Source: Lysinibacillus sp. BPa_S21
GTDB taxonomy: Bacteria; Bacillota; Bacilli; Bacillales_A; Planococcaceae
Assembly: GCF_023337795.1 (NCBI RefSeq)
Contig: NZ_JALIRS010000003.1
Span: 248,001 to 312,000, forward strand
Direction of reading: 5' to 3'
Length of the DNA stretch: 64,000 bases
Within the stretch, counting starts at the first letter, position 1. Each line of letters opens with the position of its first letter. This document shows positions 51,596 to 62,941 of this stretch, one piece after another. Under the pieces are notes generated by a model, which searched no databases, was not told where the DNA came from, and saw nothing but the letters and a program-made list of their open reading frames with translations. A program made the position numbers and the translations under genes.

Positions 51596-53065
51596 TTGTC
51601 ACAATTAGAGACTCCATTGTTCGACGTATTACTTAAACATCGGAACAGACATCCAATTCAGTTCCATATTCCAGGCCATAAAAAAGGGCAAGGTATGGAT
51701 CCTGCATTCCGAGAATTCGTCGGCGACAACGTTTTATCAATTGATTTAATTAATATTGCTCCACTAGACGATTTGCATTCACCAAAAGGCGCTATTAAAG
51801 AAGCGCAAGCACTTGCTGCCGAAGCCTTTGGTGCTGATCATACATTCTTTTCCGTTCAAGGTACTAGTGGCGCCATTATGACGATGATTCTAACCGTCGT
51901 CGGTCCAGGTGATAAGATTCTAGTACCACGGAATGTTCATAAATCCATTATGTCGGCGATTGTTTTTGCTGGTGCAATCCCGATTTTTATTCATCCTGAG
52001 GTAGACAGTGAATATGGTATTTCGCACGGAATATCGCCTGAAGCTGTCGAAAAAGCATTAAATGCTTATCCAGATACAAAGGCAGTACTTGTTATTAATC
52101 CAACGTACTTCGGCTTCACGGCAGATTTAAAGCGTATTGTCGAAATAGTCCATAGCCGCAACATCCCGGTAATTGTCGATGAAGCACATGGTGTACACAT
52201 TAAATTTCATGATGACCTCCCATACTCCGCAATGGAAGCTGGGGCTGATATGGCTGCAACAAGCGTACATAAGCTTGGTGGTTCAATGACTCAAACATCT
52301 ATTTTAAATGTTCGTGAAGGGCTTGTGTCTGCTAAGCGCGTACAGGCTGTCCTGTCGATGCTAACAACAACATCGACATCTTATCCATTACTCGCTTCCC
52401 TTGACACAGCTCGACGTCAGCTAGCAATCCATGGGTATGATTTAATTGGCGATGCTCTTCGCTTGGCAAAGGATGCACGGAAACGCATTAACCAAATTCC
52501 ACATTTAAAATGTGCCGGTAAAGAAAAATTACATTCATCGGCAACTTATGATATGGACCCTTTAAAGCTACTAATAAGTATTAAAGATTTAGGTATCACT
52601 GGTCATCAAGCCGAGGAATGGCTTCGACACAATGCCAATGTCGAAGTAGAATTATCGGACCTATATAATATTTTGTGTTTAGTGACACTCGGGGATTCGA
52701 AAAAGGAAATTAATCTCCTAATCAACGCCCTTAGTCGTATGTCAAAAGCATTCGATTCAGAAGCTGCCATAACCGAAGCAATCGTCAATGTGCCAGAAAT
52801 CCCTGCACTTGCCATGTCACCACGTGATGCATTTTATGCAGATACTGAAGTTGTTCCTCTTGCAGAAGCGGATAATTGTATTTGTGCAGAATTTGTTATG
52901 GTATATCCCCCAGGTATTCCGATTTTTATTCCCGGGGAAATAATTACTCAAGAAAATATTCGTTATATTCAAATGAATATTGAAGCTGGTTTACCTGTAC
53001 AAGGACCAGAAGATACAACTTTGAAAACGATTCGCGTCATAAAAGAACGTAAACCAATTATTTAA
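51596..53065 (+). CDS. speA: Orn/Lys/Arg decarboxylase family protein (SpeA-like)
   Basis: PLP-dependent fold-I basic amino acid decarboxylase; the B. subtilis homologue SpeA is arginine decarboxylase, first step of the agmatine route to polyamines. Seen: FHIPGHKKGQGMDPAF at the start, HTFFSVQGTSGAIMTM, VIVDEAHGVH and TSVHKLGGSMTQ with the PLP lysine, then the C-terminal YPPGIPIFIPGE. 489 residues. TTG 51596 is chosen because AGGTGG lies 8 bases upstream; the GTG at 51584 is inside that site. Diverges from the nitronate monooxygenase gene. Confidence 0.9.
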   Translation: MSQLETPLFDVLLKHRNRHPIQFHIPGHKKGQGMDPAFREFVGDNVLSIDLINIAPLDDLHSPKGAIKEAQALAAEAFGADHTFFSVQGTSGAIMTMILTVVGPGDKILVPRNVHKSIMSAIVFAGAIPIFIHPEVDSEYGISHGISPEAVEKALNAYPDTKAVLVINPTYFGFTADLKRIVEIVHSRNIPVIVDEAHGVHIKFHDDLPYSAMEAGADMAATSVHKLGGSMTQTSILNVREGLVSAKRVQAVLSMLTTTSTSYPLLASLDTARRQLAIHGYDLIGDALRLAKDARKRINQIPHLKCAGKEKLHSSATYDMDPLKLLISIKDLGITGHQAEEWLRHNANVEVELSDLYNILCLVTLGDSKKEINLLINALSRMSKAFDSEAAITEAIVNVPEIPALAMSPRDAFYADTEVVPLAEADNCICAEFVMVYPPGIPIFIPGEIITQENIRYIQMNIEAGLPVQGPEDTTLKTIRVIKERKPII

Positions 53066-53069
53066 TAGC

Positions 53070-53096
53070 AAAGCTACCTCAGATAGAGGTAGCTTT
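53070..53096 (+). terminator. Rho-independent terminator of speA
   Basis: An 11-base perfect stem AAAGCTACCTC with complement, 5-base loop and T-run, 4 bases after the stop. Confidence 0.9.
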
Positions 53097-53105
53097 TTTC
53101 GATTA

Positions 53106-53435
53106 CTAATGGTAATAGAACCAAGAAGAGATCATACCTAACATAGGGAAAACGAGCCACCAATATCTCCACAAAAAATCTCCAACAGTTTTATGATCCG
53201 ATTTATTTGAATCAGAAGCTACAGGTGTATGATATTTTTCTTCACCTGTAATAAGTTGGTCTAAAGAAATTTTATATAAATCACTTAACCTTCTTAAATT
53301 ATCGATATCAGGATAGCCCTTTCCTTGCTCCCATTTTGAAACGGATTGTCTTGAAATATTTAAAAAGCCTGCGACATCATCCTGTGTATACTTATGTTGT
53401 TCTCTTAATTCCTTTAAACGGTTTTCCAAATTCAT
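53106..53435 (-). CDS. XRE-family regulator with C-terminal membrane segment
   Basis: A 109-residue protein: HTH domain (residues 3-58, TQDDVAGFLNISRQSVSKWEQ as the helix-turn-helix), a short linker, and one hydrophobic C-terminal segment (FLWRYWWLVFPMLGMISSWFYY). Such membrane-tethered XRE proteins are common in Bacilli; targets are unknown. GGAGGTG precedes ATG 53435. It is transcribed divergently from the methyltransferase at 53660. Confidence 0.82.
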   Translation of the reverse strand: MNLENRLKELREQHKYTQDDVAGFLNISRQSVSKWEQGKGYPDIDNLRRLSDLYKISLDQLITGEEKYHTPVASDSNKSDHKTVGDFLWRYWWLVFPMLGMISSWFYYH

Positions 53436-53586
53436 TTGAACTTCACCTCCAACTTATAATATTTTGATCAAATAATAATGGATACCTACACTTTATTCTA
53501 GAAGTTGTTATTTGCTAATTCGCAACGCATAGTTGCTTTCATGAACTAAGCAAAAAATTAGATTCTGAAGCTTACTTTACTTACAA

Positions 53587-53643
53587 TATAATCAATTATG
53601 TTTCGGCATAATTGCGTCTGAAATTAGCTTTGTGCTTAGCAAA
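53587..53643. repeat. Dispersed palindromic repeat, copy A
   Basis: Begins TATAATCAATTATG and contains the palindrome CAATTATG...CATAATTG. About 80 percent identical by eye to 59692-59750. It lies in the upstream region of the methyltransferase gene, ending 16 bases before the start codon. Confidence 0.7.
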
Positions 53644-53659
53644 TTAAAGAGGTGATGGA

Positions 53660-54256
53660 ATGAACACATGGGATCAACGATTTAGAACAACTGAATATGT
53701 TTATGGTGAGCAGCCAAATGCATTTATTGAAGACTATATACACTATTTAAAGGGTTATCCAAATGTGGCTGCATACGCAGAAGGTGAAGGTCGAAATGCA
53801 GTATTTTTAGCTTTACAAGGTCATACAGTAACTGCCTTTGATTATGCCGAAAGTGGGCTTGAAAAAACGAGTCAGCTTGCAGAAAAACATAATGTTACAG
53901 TTCATACAAAGCTTACTGATCTACTCCAAGATGAACTACCAGTAGAGATGTTTGATGCTGCTATTATGGTGTTTGGACATTTTCCAACTGAACAGCAACA
54001 TGAAGTGTTTACGCGGATTGTAGATTCTGTAAAGTCTGGCGGTCGTATTATGATGGAACTTTATTCAACTTATCAACTATCCTACGCCACAGGTGGCCCA
54101 AGACAGCTTGATTTTTTATATGATCCATTGGATGTTCTAAATTGGTGTCAGCCTTTTAAAATTATCCATTTTTTCACAGGTGAACAAGTACGACATGAAG
54201 GTATACTCCATACAGGCCTCGCTCATACCATTCAAATTATTATCGAAAAAAGATAA
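53660..54256 (+). CDS. Class I SAM-dependent methyltransferase
   Basis: A 198-residue methyltransferase resembling tellurite-resistance TehB and small-molecule methyltransferases. Seen: WDQRFRTTEYVYGEQPN, VAAYAEGEGRNAVFLA (motif I with GEGR), VTAFDYAESGLEK (acidic SAM-ribose ligand) and FDAAIMVFGHF (motif IV region). The acceptor substrate is unknown. AGAGGTG precedes ATG 53660. Single-gene unit ending at the hairpin 54258-54287. Confidence 0.85.
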   Translation: MNTWDQRFRTTEYVYGEQPNAFIEDYIHYLKGYPNVAAYAEGEGRNAVFLALQGHTVTAFDYAESGLEKTSQLAEKHNVTVHTKLTDLLQDELPVEMFDAAIMVFGHFPTEQQHEVFTRIVDSVKSGGRIMMELYSTYQLSYATGGPRQLDFLYDPLDVLNWCQPFKIIHFFTGEQVRHEGILHTGLAHTIQIIIEKR

Positions 54257-54257
54257 A

Positions 54258-54287
54258 AAACTATATACAAATTTCTGTATATAGTTT
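54258..54287. terminator. Bidirectional terminator
   Basis: Stem AAACTATATAC with complement and A/T tails on both sides, between the convergent methyltransferase and lrgB genes. Confidence 0.85.
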
Positions 54288-54289
54288 TT

Positions 54290-54967
54290 TTACAAAAATA
54301 AATAAACAAATAATGGACATAGAAATGCACCAATAATTGCAGTTAAACCCATAGATAACGAGCCTACTGATAATTCTTGTTCTCCATATTCTCTTAATTT
54401 CACAAGTCCAACACCATGTGAGGCACTGCCTACTGCGACACCCCTACTAACGGCAGAGTCAATTTTGCCGTATTTAATAACTAATGGTCCAATAATGGCA
54501 CCTACAAATCCTGCTAGCATTACGAGTACAGCCGTTAATGGTGGAATGCCTCCAATTGTCTCACTCACCTGCATACCTACAGGTGTTGTTAATGATTTAG
54601 GCAAGGCCGTCAGCAACCAGCTTTTATTAACTCCAATCCATTTCAGCATAACAAATATTGTTATTAAGCCCGTAATCATAGCGATAAAAATACCTGACAG
54701 AATAGCATACTTATACTTCATAATGATCTCACGCTGATTATATAGCGGGTACGCTAGTGCTACAACTGCTGGACCTAGCATTTTTTGAAGCCATTGTCCT
54801 CCCTCCAAATAAGTAGAGTATGGGATATTAAAGACTAATAATATGACCGCACTGACGATTGTTGTCGTCACTAGTGGAATCATTAGGGGATGTGGGAAAC
54901 GTTGATAAAGTTTTGTAAATAGCACGAACAAGACAATGGTGCCAACGACAACAATAATTTCAGTCAA
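54290..54967 (-). CDS. lrgB: LrgB/CidB family membrane protein
   Basis: Integral membrane protein of 225 residues with about seven helices; functions with the LrgA/CidA partner. Homologues were first described as murein-hydrolase modulators; in B. subtilis the related pair (PftAB) takes up pyruvate. Seen: the family block SLTTPVGMQVSETIGGIPPLTAVLV and VSRGVAVGSASHGVGLVKL with the conserved SHGxG. The TTG start at 54967 overlaps the lrgA stop by 8 bases and follows AGGGGG, indicating translational coupling. Confidence 0.88.
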   Translation of the reverse strand: MTEIIVVVGTIVLFVLFTKLYQRFPHPLMIPLVTTTIVSAVILLVFNIPYSTYLEGGQWLQKMLGPAVVALAYPLYNQREIIMKYKYAILSGIFIAMITGLITIFVMLKWIGVNKSWLLTALPKSLTTPVGMQVSETIGGIPPLTAVLVMLAGFVGAIIGPLVIKYGKIDSAVSRGVAVGSASHGVGLVKLREYGEQELSVGSLSMGLTAIIGAFLCPLFVYLFL

Positions 54968-55403
54968 CTGTTAGTTCCCCCTCTCCGTCTTCTACAATGG
55001 CTTCTTTCTCTTTTTTAGCTAATTCTTTTTTCTCAATCATTTGACTAAATAATCCTGTAACGTAAATGCAGATGAGCGTACTAGCAATAACGGCTAGAAT
55101 AATCAAGAGACCCGTTGTTGACAAAAGTTCAGGATAGTCAATCACGCCTACTGTTGCGGGAATGAAAAACAAGGTTAATACGCCAATTAAGAAACCTGCT
55201 CCATCTTGAATGTATTCTACTTTAATTATTTTAAAATTGAGTGAAAGTGCTAATAAAAGTAATCCAATTACACTTCCTGGAAGAGGTACATGTAGTAAAG
55301 CCACAATACCGACACCCATGTAATAAAAAATATTTAGTATCCCAATCTGAACAATAATACGAACAACTCTCTTTAACATCGAAGCAAAATTTTCGTTCAA
55401 CAT
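54960..55403 (-). CDS. lrgA: CidA/LrgA family holin-like protein
   Basis: A 147-residue membrane protein with four helices (about 15-33, 37-55, 68-87, 93-117) and a charged C-terminal tail, the CidA/LrgA layout. Seen: GIVALLHVPLPGSVIGLLLL, the family signature. ATG 55403 gives eight extra residues compared with the usual start at the ATG 55379, which lacks a ribosome-binding site; I keep the longer form. First gene of the lrgAB pair. Location a few kb from pdhABCD would fit a pyruvate-related role, but that is inference. Confidence 0.85.
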   Translation of the reverse strand: MLNENFASMLKRVVRIIVQIGILNIFYYMGVGIVALLHVPLPGSVIGLLLLALSLNFKIIKVEYIQDGAGFLIGVLTLFFIPATVGVIDYPELLSTTGLLIILAVIASTLICIYVTGLFSQMIEKKELAKKEKEAIVEDGEGELTVD

Positions 55404-55605
55404 TTCGCCACATTACACCCCCCATTACGTTTATTCTACATCTGAAGGAATTTTCTGTCTATTATAATTTTAGAAAAATAATAGAAAAAAGACTACAATA
55501 GAAACAATATTTAAGCAAATCATGTATTTGCAGCGTCAATGATTACTCATTCCAATTCTTATGAAAACGCGTGAGAAAAATGTCTTTTTAATGAAGAAGA
55601 AGAGC

Positions 55606-55643
55606 AAAAAAGAGTGGAGAGAACCAATTCTCTTCACTCTTTT
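55606..55643 (-). terminator. Rho-independent terminator of the SDR gene
   Basis: AAAAAGAGTG and AGAGAA pair with TTCTCT and CACTCTTTT; 7 bases past the stop. Confidence 0.8.
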
Positions 55644-55649
55644 ATGTAT

Positions 55650-56432
55650 CTATAAAGCGTGTCCTGAACCGCCATCAATATTTACCGAAGTACCCGACAC
55701 ATAGCTAGCTGCCTCAGATACTAAAAAAGTAATGACATTTGCCGCTTCTTGAGTATCCCCTACCCGACCAAGTGGAATTGCTTGACCAACTTTGCGAGAA
55801 TAATTTTCCCACGAAAGTTCTGGCTCTTCTTCTCTCCACTTCTTCTCTATTTGATCACTACGAATAAGGCCGATACAAACAGAATTCACACGAATATTAT
55901 CTTGTCCTAAGTCTTTGCTCATAGCTTTCGTTAACGCAAGCCCTGCAGCACGACTTACAGTAGTAGGGAGTGAATTTGCTGGTGGTGTTTTAGCCATTAC
56001 TGCAGTCACATTAACGATTGCACCACCACCAACTTTACGCAAATGAGGTACAGCATACTTTGAACAATTGACAGCACCAAACACTTTTAAATCTAAATCA
56101 GCTTGCCATAGCTCACTACTAACCGATTCAAATGGATTAGCTGAAGCTGTACCTGCATTATTAATAAGAATATCAAGGCGACCAAAATGCTCTACTGCTC
56201 GTTCAATTAAGTACTTACAGTCCTTTTCCTTTGTTATATCAGCCGGTACAATTAAAACGTCCTCGCCCGTTTCGTTTTTAATACAACCCGCAGCCACTTG
56301 AAGCTGTTTTTCACCACGAGCACAAAGTACAACCTTCGCCCCCTCTTTCACAAGCTGCATCGCTGTATAATAACCAATACCTTTACTTGAACCTGTAATA
56401 ACTGCTACTTTCCCCTTCAAGCCTAGCTCCAT
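55650..56432 (-). CDS. Short-chain dehydrogenase/reductase with atypical active site
   Basis: Rossmann-fold protein of the SDR family, 260 residues. The cofactor motif TGSSKGIG and the NNAG motif are present, as is the end segment VSGTSVNIDGG. The catalytic YxxxK is not: where SDRs have Y-S-A-S-K-A-A the sequence reads TTVSRAA (near residue 155), so both Tyr and Lys are replaced. It could be a pseudo-enzyme or use another mechanism. ATG 56432 follows GGGGTGAT; the GTG at 56441 is part of that site. No clear operon partner. Confidence 0.82.
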   Translation of the reverse strand: MELGLKGKVAVITGSSKGIGYYTAMQLVKEGAKVVLCARGEKQLQVAAGCIKNETGEDVLIVPADITKEKDCKYLIERAVEHFGRLDILINNAGTASANPFESVSSELWQADLDLKVFGAVNCSKYAVPHLRKVGGGAIVNVTAVMAKTPPANSLPTTVSRAAGLALTKAMSKDLGQDNIRVNSVCIGLIRSDQIEKKWREEEPELSWENYSRKVGQAIPLGRVGDTQEAANVITFLVSEAASYVSGTSVNIDGGSGHAL

Positions 56433-56654
56433 TTTTATCACCCCAGTTTTTTTCTTTCACTTCTCTTGTTTCATAAACAGCGTTATCATTCTCGGATTTG
56501 ACACTAAATCTATCCAAAATTTAATAGATCCTAATCGGATTGTATTTTTCGAATATTCATTCGATATAAATACTTTATCAAAATTACAACTATTATACAA
56601 AAAACTATTATGTCAATGAAATTAAATAAAGTATGGCTCTTCAGCAATGTGAGC

Positions 56655-56682
56655 GGTTGATTTCCGTTCCGACTAGGCGCTT
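56655..56682 (+). repeat. Truncated copy of the 14294 palindromic repeat
   Basis: GGTTGATTTCCGTTCCGACT followed by AGGCGCTT matches the left arm of the element at 14294 with a single change over 28 bases, then the similarity ends abruptly at TTGTTGATT. Confidence 0.65.
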
Positions 56683-56840
56683 GTTGATTTACAATCGATT
56701 TATCTAAAGCACCATAACATTCACGAAAATTTCTTTGACCATTTAGTTTTTAAACATTCTAAAGGAGGTGTCTCAAATAATGATATTATTCCGATAAAAA
56801 ATGAAATTGTTCCGATAAGTCTTCAAAGTATTTATACAAA

Positions 56841-56876
56841 AAAACGGCTACAAAGCAGATGCTTTATAGCCGTTTT
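56841..56876 (-). terminator. Terminator of the pdh operon
   Basis: A 16-base stem with one mismatch (AAAACGGCTA, C/T, AAAGC) and a 4-base loop, 12 bases after the pdhD stop. Confidence 0.85.
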
Positions 56877-56887
56877 CATGAACTTTA

Positions 56888-58303
56888 TTATTTTTTCGCT
56901 ACAATATGGATTGGGTTGCCAAGTAATACTTCAGCAGCTTCCATTGTAATTTCACCTAATGTTGGGTGAGCATGGATTGTTAATGCAACATCTTCAGCAG
57001 TCATACCGCCTTCAATTGCTAAGCCCATTTCAGCGATCATATCAGATGCACCAGCACCTACGATTTGAGCACCGATTAATAAGCCATCTTCTTTACGCGC
57101 AACAAGCTTCACGAAACCTTCTGTTTGGTTTAATGCAAGTGCACGACCATTTGCTGCGAATGGGAATTTCGCTGCAGTGTATTCGATGCCTTCAGCTTTC
57201 GCTTCATCTTCGTTATAACCAACTGTTGCCATTTCTGGATCTGTGAAGCATACAGCAGGAATAGCTAAATAATCAACGATTGATTTTTCACCAGCGATTG
57301 CTTCAGCAGCAACTTTACCTTCGTAAGATGCTTTATGAGCAAGTTGAGGACCAGCGACAATATCACCAATTGCATAGATGTTTGGAATATTTGTACGACA
57401 TTGTTTGTCAACATTGATCAGACCACGTTCACCGAATTCAATACCGATTTCAGCAAGGCCCATTTCATCTGTATTTGGACGACGACCTACAGTTACTAAT
57501 ACGTAGTCAGCTTCAACTTTTTTCTCTTCTCCGCCAACTTCATATGTTACCACTACGCCGTTTTCTGTTTCTTCAACGCCTTTTGCAGATGCGTTTACTT
57601 CCATTTCAACGCCTTTCTTTTTAAGGCCTTTTTTCACGATTTGTGTCATTTGTTTTTCGAAGCCAGCTAAGATATCTTTTCCGCCTTCGATAATTGTTAC
57701 TTGTGAGCCAAGATTAGCATAAGCCGAGCCTAACTCTGTACCAATATAGCCTCCACCGATAACTACTAATTTACCTGGTACTTCTTGTAAAGAAAGTGCG
57801 CCAGTAGAATTTAGTACGCGCTCAGAGAATTTAAATGTTGGAATTTCAACTGGGCGAGAACCTGTTGCGATAATTACATTGTTAAATGTGTAAGTTTGAG
57901 CAGATTCACCATTGATGATACGCACTGAGTGAGCGTCAACGAAATAAGCTTCACCTTGTACAATTTCAACTTTATTACCTTTAAGTAAGCCTTCAACACC
58001 GCCAGTTAATTTTTTAACAACGCTGTCTTTAAATGCTTGTGCTTTTGAGAAGTCTAATTTCACGTCAGAAGCGATGATACCCATGTCATCTGAATGTTTA
58101 GCATGCTCAAAACGGTGACCTACTGAAATTAATGCTTTTGATGGGATACAGCCTACGTTTAAGCACACACCACCAAGTACATTTTTTTCAACGATTGTTA
58201 CTTTTTGGCCAGTTTGAGCTGCACGGATTGCGGCTACATATCCTCCAGGACCTGAACCAATGACAAGAGTATCTGTTTCGATTGGAAAATCTCCTACTAC
58301 CAT
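56888..58303 (-). CDS. pdhD: Dihydrolipoyl dehydrogenase (E3 of pyruvate dehydrogenase)
   Basis: FAD-dependent oxidation of E2-bound dihydrolipoamide, passing electrons to NAD. 471 residues: FAD-binding [15 protein letters not shown], the redox disulfide in [16 protein letters not shown]-binding [19 protein letters not shown], and the C-terminal catalytic [11 protein letters not shown] 58303 follows GGAGGCG within the end of pdhC, 5 bases after its stop. Last gene of pdhABCD. It may also serve 2-oxoglutarate dehydrogenase, as in B. subtilis. Confidence 0.97.
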   Translation of the reverse strand: MVVGDFPIETDTLVIGSGPGGYVAAIRAAQTGQKVTIVEKNVLGGVCLNVGCIPSKALISVGHRFEHAKHSDDMGIIASDVKLDFSKAQAFKDSVVKKLTGGVEGLLKGNKVEIVQGEAYFVDAHSVRIINGESAQTYTFNNVIIATGSRPVEIPTFKFSERVLNSTGALSLQEVPGKLVVIGGGYIGTELGSAYANLGSQVTIIEGGKDILAGFEKQMTQIVKKGLKKKGVEMEVNASAKGVEETENGVVVTYEVGGEEKKVEADYVLVTVGRRPNTDEMGLAEIGIEFGERGLINVDKQCRTNIPNIYAIGDIVAGPQLAHKASYEGKVAAEAIAGEKSIVDYLAIPAVCFTDPEMATVGYNEDEAKAEGIEYTAAKFPFAANGRALALNQTEGFVKLVARKEDGLLIGAQIVGAGASDMIAEMGLAIEGGMTAEDVALTIHAHPTLGEITMEAAEVLLGNPIHIVAKK

Positions 58304-58308
58304 TTTTG

Positions 58309-59649
58309 TTACGCCTCCATTAATAATAATTCTGGTTCACTTAGCAAACGCTTTAAGTGATTTAAAGCATTTTGCGCAGTGGCTCCATCGATCATACGAT
58401 GATCAAAGCTCAATGATAATGCTAACACAGGTGCGGCTACAATTTCACCATTTTTTATTACAGGTTTTTCTGAAATTCGACCAATACCTAAAATTGCTAC
58501 TTCAGGATGATTAATTACCGGAGTAAACCATTGTCCTCCTGCAGAGCCGATATTCGTAATCGACATCGAAGCACCCTTCATTTCATGTGGTGCAAGCTTG
58601 CCTTCACGTGCTTTAGTCGCTAATTCATTAATCTCGTTTGATACTGCAAATACAGATTTACGATCTGCGTGTTTAATCACTGGTACTAACAAGCCTTTTT
58701 CTGTATCTGCTGCAATACCAATATTATAATAATGCTTCTGAATAATCTCTTGTGTTGCATCATCTAATGAGCGGTTAAATTCTGGGAATTCGCGCAAAGT
58801 TGAAATAAGGGCTTTAACTACGTATGGTAAGTACGTTAATTTGACACCTTTTTCAGCAGCGATATCTTTGAATTTTTTGCGATGTGCTACTAAAGCTGTT
58901 ACATCGACTTCATCCATTAGTGTAACATGTGGAGCCGTTTGTTTCGAGTGAACCATCGCTTTTGCAATCGCTTTTCGAATGCCCGACATTTTCTCACGTG
59001 TTTCTGGGAAATCACCTTCAAGGACTACTGGTGCTGCTTGTACAGTTGTTTCTTGCTGAACAGCTTCTTCATTAGCTACTGGTGCTACTTCGGCTTCTAC
59101 AGCACCTCCGCCATTTAGGAAATTCTCAATATCTTGTTTTAAAATACGACCATTTTTGCCTGTACCTTGAACTTCACGAATATTAACATCATGCTCTCGT
59201 GCAAATTTACGTACTGAAGGCATTGCAATGACACGCTTATTCTCATCAGCTACAGCTAAAGCTTCAGTCTTTACAGGAGGTGCCGCTGGAGCCTGCTCTT
59301 CTTTAACAGGTGCCTTTTCTACTTTTTGACCATCCTCAGCTGTTGCTTGGACTTGAGCCTCTGTTTTCGCTTCAGCATGGTCATCACCTTTTAGCTTTAG
59401 GTCTTCATAGCCAGGTGCATCAAAGCGGATTAAGACATCACCAACAACAGCTACTGTGCCTTCTCCTACTAAAACTTCCTCAACTTTCCCTTCAACCGGA
59501 GAAGGGATCTCTACCACTGCTTTGTCATTTTGTACTTCACAAAGAATATCATCTTCTTTTACTGTATCTCCAGCTTTAACGAACCATTTCACGATTTCGC
59601 CTTCGTGAATACCCTCGCCTATATCTGGTAATCTGAATTCAAATGCCAT
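58309..59649 (-). CDS. pdhC: Dihydrolipoyllysine acetyltransferase (E2 of pyruvate dehydrogenase)
   Basis: Core of the complex, 446 residues. One lipoyl domain (1-80) with [13 protein letters not shown] carrying the lipoyl lysine; a Ala/Pro/Glu-rich linker; the peripheral subunit-binding domain (about 140-175, [15 protein letters not shown]); and the acetyltransferase domain ending in [11 protein letters not shown] with the catalytic HxxxDG. A 236-base gap containing a structured repeat precedes it, unlike the tight spacing elsewhere in the operon. ATG 59649 follows AAAGGATGG. Confidence 0.97.
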   Translation of the reverse strand: MAFEFRLPDIGEGIHEGEIVKWFVKAGDTVKEDDILCEVQNDKAVVEIPSPVEGKVEEVLVGEGTVAVVGDVLIRFDAPGYEDLKLKGDDHAEAKTEAQVQATAEDGQKVEKAPVKEEQAPAAPPVKTEALAVADENKRVIAMPSVRKFAREHDVNIREVQGTGKNGRILKQDIENFLNGGGAVEAEVAPVANEEAVQQETTVQAAPVVLEGDFPETREKMSGIRKAIAKAMVHSKQTAPHVTLMDEVDVTALVAHRKKFKDIAAEKGVKLTYLPYVVKALISTLREFPEFNRSLDDATQEIIQKHYYNIGIAADTEKGLLVPVIKHADRKSVFAVSNEINELATKAREGKLAPHEMKGASMSITNIGSAGGQWFTPVINHPEVAILGIGRISEKPVIKNGEIVAAPVLALSLSFDHRMIDGATAQNALNHLKRLLSEPELLLMEA

Positions 59650-59691
59650 GTGTACCCATCCTTTCTATATTACAGTCGTTTAGAAGCTACA

Positions 59692-59888
59692 TATAATCAA
59701 TTATGCCTCGGCATAATTGCGTCCGGAATCGGCTTTGTGCTTGCACAAAGAACTCCTTTCCGATTCTGTGACATCCGCCGGAGGCTTTAACTTCTTTCAG
59801 CGGATGTTTGGACACCCGCTGAAAAGTGACTTCAAACCGCATTCATCACACCACCTATAGAAGTGGGAGACTCCGCTGAAAGAAGTTA
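59692..59888. repeat. Structured repeat element inserted between pdhB and pdhC, copy B
   Basis: It starts with the same 57-base sequence as 53587-53643, including a 10-base palindrome (CAATTATGCC/GGCATAATTG) and a CTTTGTGC/GCACAAAG hairpin. Further on, TTCAGCGG pairs with CCGCTGAA and a 17-base perfect inverted repeat (59788-59804 with 59872-59888) encloses the rest; its outer arm includes the pdhB stop codon. No coding content is seen. The whole can fold into a multi-stem RNA in the pdh transcript. Confidence 0.75.
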
Positions 59889-60863
59889 GAATGTTAAAAC
59901 TTTTTTCGCTGTTTCCATTACATCTTTATAGTTTGGTAACCAAACACCTTCAGCTTGTGGGAATGGGTACACAGTATCTGGTGCAGCCACACGAAGTACA
60001 GGTGCTTCTAAGCTTAAAATCGCGCGTTCTGTAATTTCAGCCACCACATTTGCAGCGATACCTGCTTGTTTTTGAGCCTCTTGTACAACGATTGCACGAC
60101 CTGTTTTTTCAACTGACGCAATAATTGTTTCAATATCAATTGGTTGGATTGTACGTAAATCAATAACCTCTACAGAGTGACCTTCTTTTTCCAGCTCTTC
60201 TGCAGCCTTTAGGCTTTCGTGAACCATTAAACCATAGGCAATGATTGTTAGGTCTTTACCTTCACGTTTCACATCCGCTTTACCTAGTGGAATTTCATAT
60301 GCTTCCTCTGGTACCTCTTCACGGAATGAACGATATAATTTTAAATGTTCTAAGAAAATGACTGGGTTATCATTTCGAATAGATGAAATCAGTAAGCCTT
60401 TAGCATCGTATGGTGTAGATGGTACAACAACCGTTAACCCTGGTTGTGCTGTCATCAAACTCTCTAAGCTGTCTGAGTGCATTTCTGGTGTATGTACACC
60501 ACCACCAAATGGAGAACGGATTGTTACTGGTGCATTATAGACACCACCGCTACGATAGCTCATACGTGCTAATTGACCACTAATAGAATCCATTACTTCA
60601 TAAACAAAGCCGAAGAACTGAATTTCAGGAACTGGACGGAAACCTTGAAGAGAAAGACCAACTGCCAAGCCACCAATACCTGATTCTGCTAATGGTGTAT
60701 CGAATACGCGGTCAACACCAAATTCTTTTTGTAGGCCTTCAGTTGCGCGGAATACCCCACCGTTGACACCTACATCTTCCCCGAATACAAGAACGTTTTC
60801 ATCATTCTTTAATTCTGTGCGAAGTGCATCTGTAATTGCTTGAATCATTGTCATTTGTGCCAT
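59886..60863 (-). CDS. pdhB: Pyruvate dehydrogenase E1 component, beta subunit
   Basis: Forms the alpha2-beta2 thiamine-diphosphate E1 with PdhA. 325 residues with the transketolase central and C-terminal domains: [32 protein letters not shown] (TPP-activating Glu region), [16 protein letters not shown] and [14 protein letters not shown]. Starts 4 bases after the pdhA stop. Its stop codon lies in an arm of the following inverted repeat. Confidence 0.97.
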   Translation of the reverse strand: MAQMTMIQAITDALRTELKNDENVLVFGEDVGVNGGVFRATEGLQKEFGVDRVFDTPLAESGIGGLAVGLSLQGFRPVPEIQFFGFVYEVMDSISGQLARMSYRSGGVYNAPVTIRSPFGGGVHTPEMHSDSLESLMTAQPGLTVVVPSTPYDAKGLLISSIRNDNPVIFLEHLKLYRSFREEVPEEAYEIPLGKADVKREGKDLTIIAYGLMVHESLKAAEELEKEGHSVEVIDLRTIQPIDIETIIASVEKTGRAIVVQEAQKQAGIAANVVAEITERAILSLEAPVLRVAAPDTVYPFPQAEGVWLPNYKDVMETAKKVLTF

Positions 60864-60866
60864 AGG

Positions 60867-62375
<1,509 letters not shown>

Positions 62376-62933
62376 ATGATTTTAATGGATGATATTATTC
62401 GCGAAGGTCATCCGACTTTACGCACAAAAGCTGAGGAGGTCAAATTTCCTTTAACTGATGAAGTAAAACAACTTGCAGAAGATATGCTTCAATATTTAAT
62501 AAACAGCCAAGATCCTGAAATGGCAGATAAATATAATTTACGCGGTGGCATTGGATTAGCTGCCAATCAAGTAAATAGCCTACATCGTATGTTTGCCCTT
62601 CATTTAACAGATGACAATGGCGAACAATTAAGTTTTGTAGCGATCAATCCAAAAATCGTTAGCCACTCTGTAGAAAACACTTACCTTCCAGCGGGTGAAG
62701 GCTGCCTTTCTGTAGATCGCAATGTTCCAGGCTATGTACCACGTCATGCTCGTGTTACAGTTAAATTTAAAACAGTTGACGGTGAAGAGAAAAAAATGCG
62801 ACTTAAAGGCATGCCTGCTATAGCCTTCCAACACGAATTAGACCACCTTAATGGCATTATGTTTTACGATCGCATTAATGAAAAAAATCCATTTGCGGAA
62901 ATCCCAGATTCAACACCATATGAGCGTGATTAA
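62376..62933 (+). CDS. def: Peptide deformylase
   Basis: Metalloenzyme removing the N-formyl group from new proteins. 185 residues, type 2 length. All three signature motifs are present: GIGLAANQV (motif 1), EGCLSV (motif 2, metal Cys) and QHELDHLNG (motif 3, HExxH). ATG 62376 follows AAAGGAAG; an ATG three codons later is possible. Divergent from pdhA, like defB beside pdhA in B. subtilis. Confidence 0.95.
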   Translation: MILMDDIIREGHPTLRTKAEEVKFPLTDEVKQLAEDMLQYLINSQDPEMADKYNLRGGIGLAANQVNSLHRMFALHLTDDNGEQLSFVAINPKIVSHSVENTYLPAGEGCLSVDRNVPGYVPRHARVTVKFKTVDGEEKKMRLKGMPAIAFQHELDHLNGIMFYDRINEKNPFAEIPDSTPYERD

Positions 62934-62941
62934 AAGCACAG

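Larger units (their letters stand above)
56433..56887. other. Intergenic region between the SDR gene and pdhD
   Basis: About 450 AT-rich bases with no gene, except a partial repeat (56655-56682) and the pdhD terminator (56841-56876). Confidence 0.5.
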
